Source: an uncultured Phycisphaerales bacterium
GTDB taxonomy: Bacteria; Planctomycetota; Phycisphaerae; Sedimentisphaerales; Anaerobacaceae
Reading direction: 5' to 3'
DNA: 28,837 bases
NCBI GenBank assembly: GCA_937927975.1
Contig: CALEZT010000103.1
Coordinates: 1 to 28,837 of the forward strand
Part shown: in pieces, positions 5,987-13,449 of the stretch
How the letters are laid out: each line of letters opens with the position of its first letter
Position numbering within the stretch: position 1 is the first letter of the stretch
Position numbers and translations under genes: made by a program
Notes under the pieces: generated by a model
Told to the model about the DNA's origin: nothing
Database searches by the model: none
What the model saw: the letters and a program-made list of their open reading frames with translations, nothing else

Positions 5987-8900
5987 TCAATCGGCCGCGC
6001 CGGGCGACCCGCCGCGGTTGACGCTGGGACGCCAGGCGGCCTTGTCCCCCAGCGAATTCGGATCGACGGTTTGAGGTGAAACCAGCGTGAGGGAGAAGCC
6101 CTTGCCGTCGGTGGAGCTGTACCAATCGTCGCGATAAGCGAAGCTGTGGATCGTCCGCCCGACGGCGTCGCGAAGCTCGATGCGTTCGCCGGCGTTGTTC
6201 AGAGCCCCCGCGTACCGACCTGCGACCGGCAGGCCCGGGCCGTACCGGGTCTCGAACGCCGCGAGATCCTGCACCACCAGGCAATAGGACCCCGGCGCCA
6301 GTACGAAGCTCGGGAAGGTGAATTCGATCCCGTTGCAGAAGCGGACGAGATTCAGGTTGACGGACTGGTCGCCGATGTTCGTCAGCTCGACGAACTCCGC
6401 ATTCGGATCGGTCGGATGGTACATGATCTCGCTGATCCGCACGCTCTCGGCCACCGGCCCGACCGCGAAGACCGCGTCGTTGGACGCACTCCATCGCCCG
6501 CCGTTCAGCGACCGGGCGATGACCCGCGCGCTGGCGGCCAGCGGGACCGGTCCCGTATACGGAAGGACCTGCAAAGGCGTGGTTCCACCGGGGATTTCGC
6601 TGGCCGTCAGCTCGACGCTGATCAGAAAGTCCGAACTGGTGGCCGGAGAGTTCATCGCATGGATCGCCAGCACGTTGTTGCCCTTGCGAAGGACCGCGCG
6701 AAGGTTCGCGACCTCGATATTCTCGAAGATCACGGCCTCCGAGTCGTCGTGCAGACTGCTCGCGACGGAGTTCCAGGCGGGCTCGCCCGTGAAATTCCGA
6801 CGAGCGATCTCGACGCCGTTGAGGTATGCGACGAAACCGTCGTCGTAGCGGACACTCAGCGTCCCCTGGCCCACCGTCGCGGGATCGCGCGCGAACGAGA
6901 ACGGAACGCGAACAAAGCAACTCGCGTTCTTGCCGTACATCTGCGCCTGCACGTCGAGGCTGAAATAGTCTCGGTAGCCCGTGCTCATCTCGTAGCCGAC
7001 GCCGCCGGTCGTGGGCGTCCAGGAGGAATCGTCGAAGGCGCCGCCGCCTCGCCAGGCGTCGTCCACGACCCTGGCAGGCACGAGCACCCGCTTGGGCGCG
7101 TCTTCCGAGACCAGGACCACGCCGACCGTATGAGAACTCGGCGCAGTCTTCGGGTCCGAACCGTCGGTCGTATAGTAGATCGCGCCGGGACCGGTCATCG
7201 TCAGCGGAAAACCGGACTCGACCTGCCCCCCCTGCCGGTTGAATACAGGCGGCGCCGGCGCCATCTCGACCGCGATCTGGCTATCCATCCAAGCCAGGCG
7301 GTTGGCGAGCCACGTCTGCATCCAGGCGATCTCCTCCCGGAAGGTCTTGGCGATGTACCAGTTGGGCCAGACGTACTGGCCGAGGATCCGCCAGCGGTTG
7401 AAGTGCCTGCCCGCGGGTTCGTCGAGCAGCGTCGCGTAGTCCTCGACCATGCCGATCAGCCGATTCGTCGCAAACAGATCCCGCCGCAAGGCGAACCACC
7501 GGTCCGCATAACGCAGCTTGAACTGGGGGTCTTCGAACAGCCGACGCCAGTAGGGGTAGTCGCCGTCGCCGAGTTGGCTGAAGTACCAGCCGTTCGGCAG
7601 CCAGCCGTTGAGGTAATTGGCGTTGCCCAGCGACAGATTGTAGTCCCAGGCCGGACCCTGGAACAGCTTGCCCCCGCGATCCTTGTACAGGTACGTGCTC
7701 AGGCGGAATCCGTCGATGTTCTTGGTCAGCTCCACCAGGATGTGCGTATCGATGAACGAGTCCACGTCGATGAACTTCGCGTAGCCGTTGACGGGGTCGG
7801 CGAACGACGGGCCGTACAGCGCCGCCTCGAAGGCGTTGAAGTAGTTGCGGATCCAGTCCCGCTGAGCCTGCGTCAGATCGTGCCCGTTGGGGTCCTGGAA
7901 GATCAGGTTCTGTCCACGGCTGGTGACGAACGAGACGTCGTCGCCGTCGAACTTGTCCTTCTTGACGATGTAGCCGCCGGAGATCTCGGGCTCTGCGATA
8001 TCGCCGGGCTCCAGTTTCGCGATGTCGACGCGGTTCCGCGAGATCTTGATCTTTTCGACGAGGACGTACACGCCCACGTAGTCGCTCAGGGTCACGAGCG
8101 AGTTGTCGGTGTTGAGGAACATCTCGATGAACCGCGTGCGAGGCGCGTACTGGCCCATCTCGTTGGACCAGCGGTAGCTCAGAACGTTCCGCATCAGCGA
8201 TTTGTCCGTGTACGGTCCATACAGCACCCAATCCGACTCGGCGGGCAGACCCAGAATGGAAACATCCTTGTCCTGGCCCCGCTCGTCCTGCGTCTCGAAG
8301 TGGTACTGGCGCTGCGGGAATCCCTCGGAGCTCTTGCCCCGGACATTGAGGGCGCCTGCGCCGCCGAAATCGAGCGGTCCCGCCATGCGGGCCCTGCCCT
8401 CTTCCTCCAGTTCGATGAAGCAGCCATATGCGGGAACGGGTGTTCGCGAAACGCCTTTGCCGAACGTGTCCACCACCGCGATCGCCAGGGGCGAGCTGAA
8501 CGCCTGGACGTCCTGGCCGACGAACACGTACCGCTCCGCCTTCGTCAGGCTCCGACGCCATCCGGCCTTGACCGCCATCGCCTTGAGCGTGACGGTGCTG
8601 CCGATGACCACCGGCCTGGTGTAGAGCGAGCCCACCGGCTGATTGCGGGCCTCGCTGAAAGGCTCGGTCCCATCGGTCGTGTAGTAGATCGAAGCCCCTT
8701 CGGTCGCGGTCGTGAGCGCGACCGTGACGGGCCGGGTGCAGATCTGACTGCCGACGTCGAACTTGGGCGGCGACACGACGCCCTGGTAGATCACCAGATT
8801 GGACCAACCCGCGGTCGGGTATCCGAAGAACCGCAGGTCCGCGGCGCCGTCGGGATACCGTCCGTACGAGACGTCCGGCTCCAACGGACCGAAAGCCAGA

Positions 8901-9316
8901 CTGTCGAGCATCGTCGACCCGTCGGGCGCAAAGAGCGCGACGACCTCGCCTTCGGCGCTGAGCCGAAAACTCGCGTGCAGGCCGGAATCGGCGATGTCGC
9001 CGTCGGCCCAGATCAGCAGATAGCCGCGTGCGGGAATCGTGGTGGCCGCGGGATTGCCTGCGGGAAACTGCCATTTCGTCGGTCGGGCCAGATCGTCCGT
9101 CAGGTAATACCCCGCCAGATCCACAGGGGTATTGCCGACGTTGTACAGTTCGATCCAGTCCTCGTGCTGCCCCTGCGGGTCGCGGACGTCGCTGAGGTTG
9201 GAGGCCAGGATCTCGTTGATTACGACCGACACGCCCCCTTGGGCGAAGGTCGTGCCGCACAGGCCCGGCGCGAACGCCGCCAGCAGGATGCCCAGATACG
9301 CTGCTTTGCTCACCAT
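5987..9316 (-). CDS. Secreted CotH kinase-like protein with lamin-tail domains
   Basis: A 1109-aa exported protein. Signal peptide 1-25 (cleavage TTFA-Q). An N-terminal lamin-tail domain is at ~31-172 (INEILASN, DWIELYNVG, DLAGYYLTDD). A chitobiase C-terminal-like domain is at ~182-265 (IYYTTDGTEP). A CotH kinase-like domain is at ~270-680, with VEKIK (Glu421, Lys422) and WDYNLSLGN (Asp558, Asn560), matching catalytic and metal-binding motifs of the family. A second YYTTDGSDP segment is near 715, a galactose-binding-like sandwich at ~750-900, and a C-terminal lamin-tail domain at ~960-1105 (ISEIMYHP, EFVELTNIG). CotH proteins phosphorylate spore-coat proteins in Bacillus; the planctomycete substrate is unknown. 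The ATG at 9316 has GGGAG at a 7-nt spacing and starts the signal peptide cleanly. An upstream start adds 36 residues. Confidence 0.9.
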   Translation of the reverse strand: MVSKAAYLGILLAAFAPGLCGTTFAQGGVSVVINEILASNLSDVRDPQGQHEDWIELYNVGNTPVDLAGYYLTDDLARPTKWQFPAGNPAATTIPARGYLLIWADGDIADSGLHASFRLSAEGEVVALFAPDGSTMLDSLAFGPLEPDVSYGRYPDGAADLRFFGYPTAGWSNLVIYQGVVSPPKFDVGSQICTRPVTVALTTATEGASIYYTTDGTEPFSEARNQPVGSLYTRPVVIGSTVTLKAMAVKAGWRRSLTKAERYVFVGQDVQAFSSPLAIAVVDTFGKGVSRTPVPAYGCFIELEEEGRARMAGPLDFGGAGALNVRGKSSEGFPQRQYHFETQDERGQDKDVSILGLPAESDWVLYGPYTDKSLMRNVLSYRWSNEMGQYAPRTRFIEMFLNTDNSLVTLSDYVGVYVLVEKIKISRNRVDIAKLEPGDIAEPEISGGYIVKKDKFDGDDVSFVTSRGQNLIFQDPNGHDLTQAQRDWIRNYFNAFEAALYGPSFADPVNGYAKFIDVDSFIDTHILVELTKNIDGFRLSTYLYKDRGGKLFQGPAWDYNLSLGNANYLNGWLPNGWYFSQLGDGDYPYWRRLFEDPQFKLRYADRWFALRRDLFATNRLIGMVEDYATLLDEPAGRHFNRWRILGQYVWPNWYIAKTFREEIAWMQTWLANRLAWMDSQIAVEMAPAPPVFNRQGGQVESGFPLTMTGPGAIYYTTDGSDPKTAPSSHTVGVVLVSEDAPKRVLVPARVVDDAWRGGGAFDDSSWTPTTGGVGYEMSTGYRDYFSLDVQAQMYGKNASCFVRVPFSFARDPATVGQGTLSVRYDDGFVAYLNGVEIARRNFTGEPAWNSVASSLHDDSEAVIFENIEVANLRAVLRKGNNVLAIHAMNSPATSSDFLISVELTASEIPGGTTPLQVLPYTGPVPLAASARVIARSLNGGRWSASNDAVFAVGPVAESVRISEIMYHPTDPNAEFVELTNIGDQSVNLNLVRFCNGIEFTFPSFVLAPGSYCLVVQDLAAFETRYGPGLPVAGRYAGALNNAGERIELRDAVGRTIHSFAYRDDWYSSTDGKGFSLTLVSPQTVDPNSLGDKAAWRPSVNRGGSPGAAD

Positions 9317-9428
9317 CCACCGACTCCCACGGATCGACGCTCGTTTCAACAGGACCGCATTTCGGCCGTTCATGCCCCCCATGCCCCAGCCCGCGCACCC
9401 ATACGCGTGCCCCGCTCGCGACACCTCT

Positions 9429-9458
9429 ATTCTAACCGATTCGACACGTGGGAATCAA
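9429..9458 (-). promoter_or_regulatory. Candidate promoter for the CotH gene
   Basis: On the minus strand, TTGATT (9458-9453), an 18-bp spacer and TAGAAT (9434-9429), about 110 nt upstream of the ATG at 9316. Confidence 0.45.
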
Positions 9459-9500
9459 GTTCGACGCCGGCTTGCTTGCCTGGCGGCTTGGCCTGGATAG

Positions 9501-9530
9501 AAAAAGGGCGTCGTCTGGCACAACGACGCC
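9501..9530 (-). terminator. Rho-independent terminator (minus strand)
   Basis: Stem GGCGTCGT/ACGACGCC (9507-9514/9523-9530) with an 8-nt loop. On the minus strand it is followed by CTTTTTC. No protein gene ends just upstream: the nearest minus-strand gene stops at 10028, 500 bp away. It may therefore end a small RNA, or insulate the CotH promoter from upstream transcription. Confidence 0.7.
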
Positions 9531-9654
9531 GGAGAAAAAGATGAAACGGTTTTCACCCCCTTTATCGGCGCGCGGGGTCGGAAATGACTAGTCTTTTTGC
9601 CCGGAAAACGGGTCCCAGAGCCCCTCCAGACCCCATAACTGAGGCCCACACGAA
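9507..9654 (-). ncRNA. Candidate small RNA ending at the terminator
   Basis: The gene-free minus strand between a possible promoter and the terminator stem at 9507-9530 would give a ~150-nt transcript. The promoter would be TTGGCA at 9689-9684, a 17-bp spacer and a weak TCTATG at 9666-9661. A small internal hairpin (CCCG-TTTTC-CGGG, around 9597-9612) is visible. The -10 is poor and I match it to no known RNA family. The 81-aa frame on this strand lacks a ribosome-binding site. Confidence 0.25.
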
Positions 9655-9779
9655 AGGTCCCATAGAATCGTGATTCACGCGACTGCCAAAGGACTCTCAC
9701 GTCCCGCGTCCTGCCTTGGGTTCTTGCCGGAAGATCTCAGTAGGCCGCCAGGAACCTGGCACAAATCGCGGAATACTCA

Positions 9780-10022
9780 GGTTCTTCACGGAATTGGGGG
9801 ATCATCGAAACCGCCGGAACGGCACTCTTGAAGCGGTCCTGCAGGGTGAGTTTGTCGCGTTGCGGCCTCCGGCTTGAACGCGAACGAGGCGTTCGCTTGC
9901 GGGACCGTGCATCACGCAGGGGCGTGCAACGCCCCGCCATGCTGGAGGCCCAACGCGTAAAACTCCCGCCGCGACGCGGCGGAATCGGCATTGTGCCCAT
10001 CCCCACAATTCCGTGAAGAACC
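9780..10022. repeat. 243-bp element with terminal inverted repeats (MITE/REP-like)
   Basis: GGTTCTTCACGGAATTG at 9780-9796 recurs exactly as its reverse complement at 10006-10022. The match continues into GGGGAT after a one-base difference, so the arms are about 23 bp. The interior is a chain of hairpins: AACGCGAACGAGGCGTTCGC around 9878-9897, GGGGCGT/ACGCCCC around 9918-9934, and CCGCCGCG/CGCGGCGG around 9967-9983. It carries no gene. The right end is 5 bp from the stop of the yddG-like gene. This is consistent with a non-autonomous mobile repeat. Other copies cannot be checked within this window. Confidence 0.6.
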
Positions 10023-10027
10023 ACAAT

Positions 10028-10963
10028 TCAGGCGTGCCCGCCCTTCTGTGGTCGCTCGCAAACGGATCGCCAGGTCATCAGAGAACCCAGCACGAGCACA
10101 AAACACCCCGCCCACAGCCTCCATCCCGGCCGGACTCCCAGATACATGGAACTCACCAAAGTCGAGAGCAAAGGCGTGAAATAGGAACAGGCCGCCACCA
10201 GCAGCAGGTTGCCCTTTCGCATGGCTCCATCCCACAGGATGTACGCCAGGACGGTGACGCCTGCCAGTGCCACCGCTTCCCCTCCCGCGCGGACGCTCCA
10301 CACAGGGGACTCCCCCGACAGAAGGCTCAGGATCAGAAGCGCCACGCCTGCGACTGGGATGAACAGTTGCACCGCCCCGCCGGAATCGGGCCGCGACCAC
10401 CGTCGCGCCAGCGTGGAATAGAGCCCCCAGGATACAGCCCCGACCAAAGCCAGAGCATAGGGCGCGGGATTGGCCTGCAGGTGCCCCAGGAACGAGCCCC
10501 AGGACACGGAGTCGCCATGCGTAATCACCAGGAACTCGCCTGCCAGAGCCAGAACCGTCCCCGGCAGCAACAGCCAACCGGCCCGCTGATTGAGCAACAC
10601 AAGCGACAGGAGCACGGTCGCGGTCGGCCACAGGTAATTCACCAACCCGATTCCAATCGCCTGCGAACGATCGGCAGCCAACCCGACCGCCAGAAAAAGC
10701 ACAGCCGTATACAGAACAAACAGGAATCCGCAGCCAAACACATACCGCGGCGAACTCGTCACGAGCCCCCACACAGGCCCCCGCCGCCGGACCAGGGGCA
10801 CAAGACACAAAGCCCCGCCAATCAGATACACGCAAGCCCCCGCAGTCAAAGGCCCAAGCTGCTCCGAAAGCCGCCTCGCAAAAGCGACCGTCAGACTCCA
10901 AAGCACAAGAGCCACCAGCCCCCCGGCGGTGCTCAGATTGACTTTGCGGTGATCGCGTATCAC
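10028..10963 (-). CDS. yddG: DMT-superfamily exporter, YddG (aromatic amino acid) type
   Basis: A 311-aa inner-membrane protein with about ten hydrophobic segments, the EamA/DMT layout. It resembles E. coli YddG along its length: LVALVLWSLTVAFARRLSE near the N-terminus, SQAIGIGLVNYLWPTATVL around residues 100-120, and GNLLLVAACSYFTPLLSTL near 250-270. YddG exports aromatic amino acids and related compounds. The exact substrate here is inferred. The start is a GTG at 10963 preceded by AGGTG at a 7-nt spacing; no ATG with a site is nearby. It stands alone between the repeat element and the ankyrin gene on the same strand, with a 130-bp gap. Confidence 0.85.
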   Translation of the reverse strand: MIRDHRKVNLSTAGGLVALVLWSLTVAFARRLSEQLGPLTAGACVYLIGGALCLVPLVRRRGPVWGLVTSSPRYVFGCGFLFVLYTAVLFLAVGLAADRSQAIGIGLVNYLWPTATVLLSLVLLNQRAGWLLLPGTVLALAGEFLVITHGDSVSWGSFLGHLQANPAPYALALVGAVSWGLYSTLARRWSRPDSGGAVQLFIPVAGVALLILSLLSGESPVWSVRAGGEAVALAGVTVLAYILWDGAMRKGNLLLVAACSYFTPLLSTLVSSMYLGVRPGWRLWAGCFVLVLGSLMTWRSVCERPQKGGHA

Positions 10964-11096
10964 TATGAATCACCTGGATCGGTTGAGACTTCCGCCCAAA
11001 GAGACTCGTTCGTCCGTGGAACGTGAGATTTGTACGCCAAGCAGGGTTCGAATTGAAGCGTAAGTAAGGAACTGACCCGCGACCGCCCACGGAATC

Positions 11097-12293
11097 TCAC
11101 TTTCCCCTCCGCAATAGCTTGCCCTCTTTCCCACCCGCGGCACGTACGATATCGAAGAGGTTCGGATCTCTGCCATAGACCGTGTTGGCGGCGTCCATCG
11201 GGCTCCGACCATCCCGACTCATGGCATTGATGTCGGCACCGTGGGCGATGAGAACCTTCACCACGTCCTGGCGACAGGACTCAATAGCTTTGTGGAGCGG
11301 ACGGTCGCCGTACGCCATCTCCACGTTGACGTCCGCACCCCTGGCAATCATCTTTTCCACGACGCGAGCGTGACCTCTCTCTGCCGCAACATGCAGGATC
11401 GTGCCATACTCAGGAGGACACTCGTCGAGACTTGCACCCTTGGCAACGAGGAATTCCGCGAGTTCTGGCAAACCACCTTGCAGTGCCTGAAATAGCGGAG
11501 TGTAGCCCTTGGCCGTCTCCGTGTTGATTTCAGCTCCACGCTCAATCAGCAATCTCGCCACCCGCTCCTGGCGGCTTGTTATTGCCGCAAAGAGGGGCGT
11601 GCGTCCCGTGCGAATGCCTGCATTGATATCCGCTTCTTTGGCAAGAAGAAGCTGTATCGCATCGAGTGCCCCATCGCCATTCTCTGAGGCCGCGGCGTGC
11701 AACGGGGTGAACCCGGCATCGAGCCCGGCGTTAACATCGAGGCCATTGCGGATGAGCAATTCGATCGTGCGTTCATCATGGTTGGCTGCGGCAGCATGCA
11801 AAGCCGTATACGCAGCCTCGGACGGCTGCGTGGCCTTCGCACCTCTTGCCAGGAGCAATTCACACACTCTCGTGCCACCGTATTCCGCCGCAACATCCAG
11901 AGGCGTTCGACATCCATCGATACTCGCGTTGACGTCGGCGCCGTGGGCGATAAACCACTCGATAAGTTCCCGATGGGCGTTTCGAACCGCGTGGTGAAGC
12001 GGCGTCCATCCGGACGTGTCTGCTGCGTTGACATCCGCCCCCTTGGCAACAAGGAACACCGCAATCTCCATATTGCCTATGGTGGCGGCAGCATGGAGCG
12101 CCGTGGAACAGACTGTGGAAGTCCGTGCATTCACATCAACGCCTTCATTCACGAGATGGCGTACCCGATTCAGATCACCATCCAAGGCCGCTTCAAATAG
12201 GGCATCGCCATTCAACACCGGGCTCTCGCGGCACCCTGCGATGAGGCAACAAACGATGACGACTCCAGGGAATCTTGTCAGCCATTGCATCAT
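11097..12293 (-). CDS. Ankyrin-repeat lipoprotein
   Basis: A 398-aa protein with an N-terminal lipoprotein signal (hydrophobic VVIVCCLIAGC, lipobox IAGC, Cys21), followed by about ten ankyrin repeats from residue ~30 to ~385. The repeats show the TPLHxAA start (for example WTPLHHAV, FTPLHAAA, YTPLFQAL) and the GADVN/GADIN turn. Ankyrin stacks bind other proteins. The lipid anchor puts this one on the periplasmic side of a membrane, and no partner is indicated by the neighbours. The ATG at 12293 has AGGAG 6 nt upstream and an immediate second ATG. The short basic tail after the last repeat is unremarkable. Confidence 0.9.
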   Translation of the reverse strand: MMQWLTRFPGVVIVCCLIAGCRESPVLNGDALFEAALDGDLNRVRHLVNEGVDVNARTSTVCSTALHAAATIGNMEIAVFLVAKGADVNAADTSGWTPLHHAVRNAHRELIEWFIAHGADVNASIDGCRTPLDVAAEYGGTRVCELLLARGAKATQPSEAAYTALHAAAANHDERTIELLIRNGLDVNAGLDAGFTPLHAAASENGDGALDAIQLLLAKEADINAGIRTGRTPLFAAITSRQERVARLLIERGAEINTETAKGYTPLFQALQGGLPELAEFLVAKGASLDECPPEYGTILHVAAERGHARVVEKMIARGADVNVEMAYGDRPLHKAIESCRQDVVKVLIAHGADINAMSRDGRSPMDAANTVYGRDPNLFDIVRAAGGKEGKLLRRGK

Positions 12294-12756
12294 TACACGC
12301 TCCTGATACTCCTAATCCATCAGTATGCATCGGGCTCCAACTCCTTCGTCACAGCTTCATCCCGGGCGTTTCTCTGGGGACATTGTCGCGTAGGCCGGCG
12401 GAGCGAACAAGCGAAAAGTGGCAGGCGAGAGTTCAGAGGGGGCATGACCGCAGTTGCGCGCCCCGGCGGCGAGCCGCCGCCCCGGCTCAGACGATTGGCC
12501 AAGACGGCGAAGAAAAGGGACGGACCGATCCGGATTCCGGCCTTCGGCCGGGCATTTTGCGCTTTCTGCCAGCAACATGAAGGATGTGCAGGGCACACCC
12601 GAACAAAGCGTGGGGCCTCATAGACCATGCTGCTGGCCCAAAGCGAAAAACCTCCCTGGCATGACCGTCTCGGGCGTGCTCTCCTGGAATCCGCCATCAA
12701 TCTTATGACACCGGCGTACTGTGGTTTCTATTCATGTCCACTGCCGGCCTGTCCGG
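12294..12756. other. Gene-free stretch with GC-rich hairpins
   Basis: No supported gene. Perfect hairpins occur at 12464-12479 (CGGCGGC-GA-GCCGCCG) and 12537-12551 (CCGGCC-TTC-GGCCGG followed by GCATTTT). The second could end transcription on the plus strand. A 126-codon open frame on the minus strand has no ribosome-binding site and no recognisable domain, so I treat it as chance in GC-rich DNA. Confidence 0.4.
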
Positions 12757-12785
12757 TTGCTCTCTTGTCGGGCTTGTGGTACACT
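12757..12785 (+). promoter_or_regulatory. Candidate promoter for the toxin-antitoxin pair
   Basis: TTGCTC (12757-12762), a 17-bp spacer and TACACT (12780-12785), 28 bp upstream of the antitoxin ATG. In this type of module the antitoxin or the complex usually represses its own promoter. Confidence 0.45.
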
Positions 12786-12813
12786 TGTGCTTGTGGTTCA
12801 ACTGGAGATTGCC

Positions 12814-13002
12814 ATGGCGGAACCGATGAGAAAAGACGAGGCGCACGAACTGGTGAACCGAATGCCGGAGAACGCCACGTGGGATGACCTGATCGACGAG
12901 ATCTACGTTCGGCAGGTGATCGAGCAGGGCCTGTCCGACAGCAAGGCCGGAAAGACGACCGACGTCCAGGAGGTCCGGCGCAGGTACGGCTTGCCGGAAT
13001 GA
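12814..13002 (+). CDS. Small antitoxin of a ParE/RelE-type module
   Basis: A 62-aa acidic protein with helix pattern EAHELVNRMPENATWDDLI and a C-terminal charged tail (DVQEVRRRYGLPE). Its size, position and sequence style match the short antitoxins paired with ParE/RelE toxins, which neutralise the toxin through an extended C-terminus. It lacks an obvious ribbon-helix-helix N-terminus, so the exact antitoxin family is uncertain. The ATG at 12814 has TGGAG 6-7 nt upstream. Its stop overlaps the toxin start (ATGA at 12999-13002), so the two are translationally coupled. Confidence 0.75.
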   Translation: MAEPMRKDEAHELVNRMPENATWDDLIDEIYVRQVIEQGLSDSKAGKTTDVQEVRRRYGLPE

Positions 13003-13286
13003 ACGTTCATTGGACCGATACGGCGTTGCGGCACTTGGACGCGATCCACCGTTACATCGCCCAGGATTCGCCCGCATACGCCAGGAGAGTGGTGGACCGC
13101 CTGACGCGGCGATCCCAGCAAATCGCGGAATTCCCGCTCTCCGGGCGCATGGTCCCTGAATATGAGATGACCCAGATTCGAGAGATCGTCGAAGGGTCGT
13201 ACCGCATTCTCTACTATATCAAGCCTGGACAGATCGACGTGCTCGCTGTCATTCATGGAGCACAGATCCTCCCCAACGTGAAATGA
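12999..13286 (+). CDS. parE: ParE/RelE superfamily toxin
   Basis: A 95-aa protein with the ParE-type layout: VHWTDTALRHLDAIHRYIA at the start, then two helices (ARRVVDRLTRRSQQIAEFP), the SGRMVPEY turn, and the beta-sheet core IREIVEGSYRILYYI ending in VLAVIHGAQILP. ParE toxins poison DNA gyrase, whereas RelE relatives cut mRNA on the ribosome. The 'IREIVEGSYRILY' and 'VIHGAR-like' motifs favour the ParE branch. It overlaps the antitoxin by 4 bp in the classical antitoxin-first order. It appears intact. Confidence 0.85.
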   Translation: MNVHWTDTALRHLDAIHRYIAQDSPAYARRVVDRLTRRSQQIAEFPLSGRMVPEYEMTQIREIVEGSYRILYYIKPGQIDVLAVIHGAQILPNVK

Positions 13287-13370
13287 CCCGCCTCACTGCA
13301 TCTGTCTCCTGAAGGACGAAGGCGAGAGCGCCGCACTGGAGCCGTCCCCCCTGCTACTTCGCACTTGGCC

Positions 13371-13398
13371 TTGCACGCCGCCGGCGGGATGGTATAAT
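13371..13398 (+). promoter_or_regulatory. Extended -10 promoter for the TIGR03546/03545 gene
   Basis: A perfect TATAAT at 13393-13398 preceded by TGG (extended -10), with a weak TTGCAC at 13371-13376 and a 16-bp spacer. The ATG follows at 13450. Confidence 0.55.
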
Positions 13399-13449
13399 CG
13401 CCTCATTCTAAACGAAGTTGGATTTGGGGTTTCATCACAGAGGTAAACT

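Noticed and set aside
6146..9544. A 1132-codon open frame on the plus strand
   Set aside because: It is exactly antisense to the CotH gene, is rich in Arg/Val/Asp as expected for a mirror of GC-rich codons, and has no ribosome-binding site or domain.
9912..11090. A 392-codon minus-strand frame overlapping the yddG-like gene
   Set aside because: It is the same strand in another frame; composition is Arg/Gly/Ala-rich, and the YddG similarity lies in the overlapping frame.
12320..12700. A 126-codon minus-strand frame in the gap before the toxin-antitoxin pair
   Set aside because: No ribosome-binding site, no domain, and crosses GC-rich hairpins; probably non-coding repeat-like DNA.
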